Shown here piece by piece: positions 13,617 through 14,921 of a stretch of DNA of 14,921 nt. Source of the stretch: JBFGWM01 sp041588495 (GTDB lineage Bacteria > Pseudomonadota > Gammaproteobacteria > Pseudomonadales > JBFGWM01). The stretch covers positions 1 to 14,921 of the forward strand of contig JBFGWM010000043.1 of assembly GCA_041588495.1 (NCBI GenBank). The letters run 5' to 3'. The position numbers were made by a program, and so were the translations under genes. Position 1 is the first letter of the stretch. Each line of letters opens with the position of its first letter. The notes under the pieces are model-generated. The model searched no databases. It was not told the origin of the DNA and was given only the letters and a program-made list of their open reading frames with translations.

Positions 13617-14921
13617 ATGAAATTCAGCGAATCCTGGCTGCGCGAATGGGTCGATCCTGACCTCGACACCGGAGACCTCGTCGAGCAACTCACCATGGCC
13701 GGCCTCGAGGTCGATGCCGCCGATCCGTTGGAGATCCCGTTCGCGGGTCCGGTGGTGGTGGCGCGAATCATTGCCGCGGAACCACACCCCGATTTGTCCA
13801 AGCTGCAGGTTTGCAGGGTCGACGCCGGCGACGGCGAGGTCCGCATCGTCTGTGGCGCCGCGAACGCCCGGGAAGGACTGGTCACGGTGCTGGCCCGGCC
13901 CGGCGCGATGCTGCCCGGTGGTCTCGAAATCGGAGCGCGCGACTTCAAGGGGATTGCCTCGGCGGGAATGCTGTGCGCGGCTACGGAACTCGGCCTGGGC
14001 GAGGGTGGCGCGGGTATCCTTGAATTACCCCCCGAAGTGCGACCCGGCACGCCCCTCGTCGAGCACCTCGGCCTCCGGGACACCGTAATCGACGTCGACC
14101 TGACACCCAACCGCGGCGACTGCCTCGGCATGGCCGGGATCGCCAGGGAGGTCGGGGTCCTCAACCGGCTCGCGGTCAATGCGCCGGACATTCCAGCGGT
14201 TCCAGCATCGATCGATGACCGTTTCGATGTGTCAATCGAGGCGCCCGACGCCTGCCCGCGCTACGCCGGCCGGGTGCTGCGCGGAGTGCGGGTCGATGCG
14301 AACTCGCCAGGCTGGCTGACCGAGCGCCTGCGGCGCAGCGGAATCCGCAGCATCGATCCGGTGGTCGACGTCACCAACTACGTGCTGCTCGAACTCGGCC
14401 AGCCCATGCACGCCTTCGATCTCGACGCGCTGCGCGGCGGCATCCGCGTGCGCATGGCAAAGGCCGGGGAGCAACTGGAACTGCTCAGTGGCGACACAGT
14501 GGAACTCGACACCGGCACCCTGGTGATCGCCGACCACGAGCGCGCGGTGGCGATGGCGGGCATCATGGGCGGCGCTGAAACCGCCGTCGGCCCGCAGACC
14601 CGGGACCTGTTTCTCGAAAGCGCGTTCTTCAGTCCGCTGGCCATTGCCGGCCGGGCCCGCTCGCATGGTCTTTCCACCGATTCCTCGCACCGCTTCGAGC
14701 GCGGTGTCGATCCGCAACTGCAGGTCCGCGCGATCGAACGGGCGACGGCCCTGCTGCTGGAAATCACCGGCGGCGAGGCCGGCCCGGTCATCGACATCGC
14801 CCATGCCGATCACCTCCCGACCCGGAAGCCGGTCGCCCTGCGCGGTTCGCGCCTGCAACGCATTTTGGGCATGTCCGTGGACACGGCCACGATCGAGGAC
14901 ATCTTCGGGCGCATGGGATTC
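13617..14921 (+). CDS. pheT: Phenylalanyl-tRNA synthetase beta subunit, 3' part beyond the window
   Basis: Partner of PheS that binds tRNA-Phe and edits mischarged Tyr-tRNA. The frame is open from the ATG at 13617 to the last base, giving 435 residues of an expected roughly 790. The N-terminal segment is MKFSESWLREWVD. The EMAP/OB-fold tRNA-binding domain runs from about 40 to 150 and includes HPDLSKLQVCRVD, IVCGAAN, FKGIASAGMLCA and ELGLG. LTPNRGDCLGMAGIAREV leads into the B3/B4 editing module (about 210-385), with VVDVTNYVLLELGQPMHAFD, IMGG and STDSSHRFERGVDP. The B5 domain begins near residue 400 and is cut. No terminator lies between pheS and pheT, so they should be co-transcribed. By synteny ihfA is expected next, outside the window. 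Confidence 0.97.
   Translation, partial: MKFSESWLREWVDPDLDTGDLVEQLTMAGLEVDAADPLEIPFAGPVVVARIIAAEPHPDLSKLQVCRVDAGDGEVRIVCGAANAREGLVTVLARPGAMLPGGLEIGARDFKGIASAGMLCAATELGLGEGGAGILELPPEVRPGTPLVEHLGLRDTVIDVDLTPNRGDCLGMAGIAREVGVLNRLAVNAPDIPAVPASIDDRFDVSIEAPDACPRYAGRVLRGVRVDANSPGWLTERLRRSGIRSIDPVVDVTNYVLLELGQPMHAFDLDALRGGIRVRMAKAGEQLELLSGDTVELDTGTLVIADHERAVAMAGIMGGAETAVGPQTRDLFLESAFFSPLAIAGRARSHGLSTDSSHRFERGVDPQLQVRAIERATALLLEITGGEAGPVIDIAHADHLPTRKPVALRGSRLQRILGMSVDTATIEDIFGRMGF

Overview
The window is a GC-rich chromosomal segment of a gammaproteobacterium. The main evidence is the core block thrS-infC-rpmI-rplT-pheS-pheT, all on the + strand and in the same order as in Escherichia coli and Pseudomonas, and an IF3 N-terminus (I-K-R-D-M) close to the pseudomonad form. 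Genus cannot be read from the sequence. No tRNA, rRNA, CRISPR array, insertion sequence or phage gene was seen.

Region 1 (1-3803) is an accessory pair transcribed divergently. On the - strand is a wax ester synthase/diacylglycerol acyltransferase, cut by the left window edge. On the + strand is a large exported di-haem c-type cytochrome that resembles the RoxA/cytochrome c peroxidase group. Two overlapping, mutually exclusive hairpins follow the cytochrome gene.

Region 2 (3804-5977) holds a LoiP/YggG-type M48 metalloprotease lipoprotein on +, with a good sigma-70 promoter whose -35 box lies in an inverted repeat. Convergent to it, with only 10 bases between stop codons, is a - strand pair: a short-chain dehydrogenase followed 11 bases later by a small two-TM protein of unknown function.

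Region 3 (5978-9103) starts with a 243-base intergenic stretch carrying three TGATCG sites, one inside a 12-bp perfect palindrome. It is followed by two adjacent paralogous REC-REC proteins with no output domain. In both, the first receiver is complete, but the second has lost the phospho-acceptor Asp (Ser in one, Ala in the other) while keeping the other active-site positions. A periplasmic seven-repeat Sel1-like protein follows.

Region 4 (9104-14921) is the translation block: threonyl-tRNA synthetase, IF3, ribosomal proteins L35 and L20, and both subunits of phenylalanyl-tRNA synthetase (beta cut by the right edge). Its regulatory anatomy is readable. thrS has a TATAAT promoter. A near-consensus sigma-70 promoter is embedded in the 3' part of thrS and should drive infC-rpmI-rplT. 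infC appears to start at a rare ATA codon, as expected for IF3 autoregulation. Two hairpins sit between infC and rpmI, where L20 control acts in E. coli. A strong intrinsic terminator separates rplT from pheST.

The best candidate for something little described is the tandem pair of receiver/pseudo-receiver proteins with its palindromic upstream region. The RoxA-like cytochrome beside the wax ester synthase is second.
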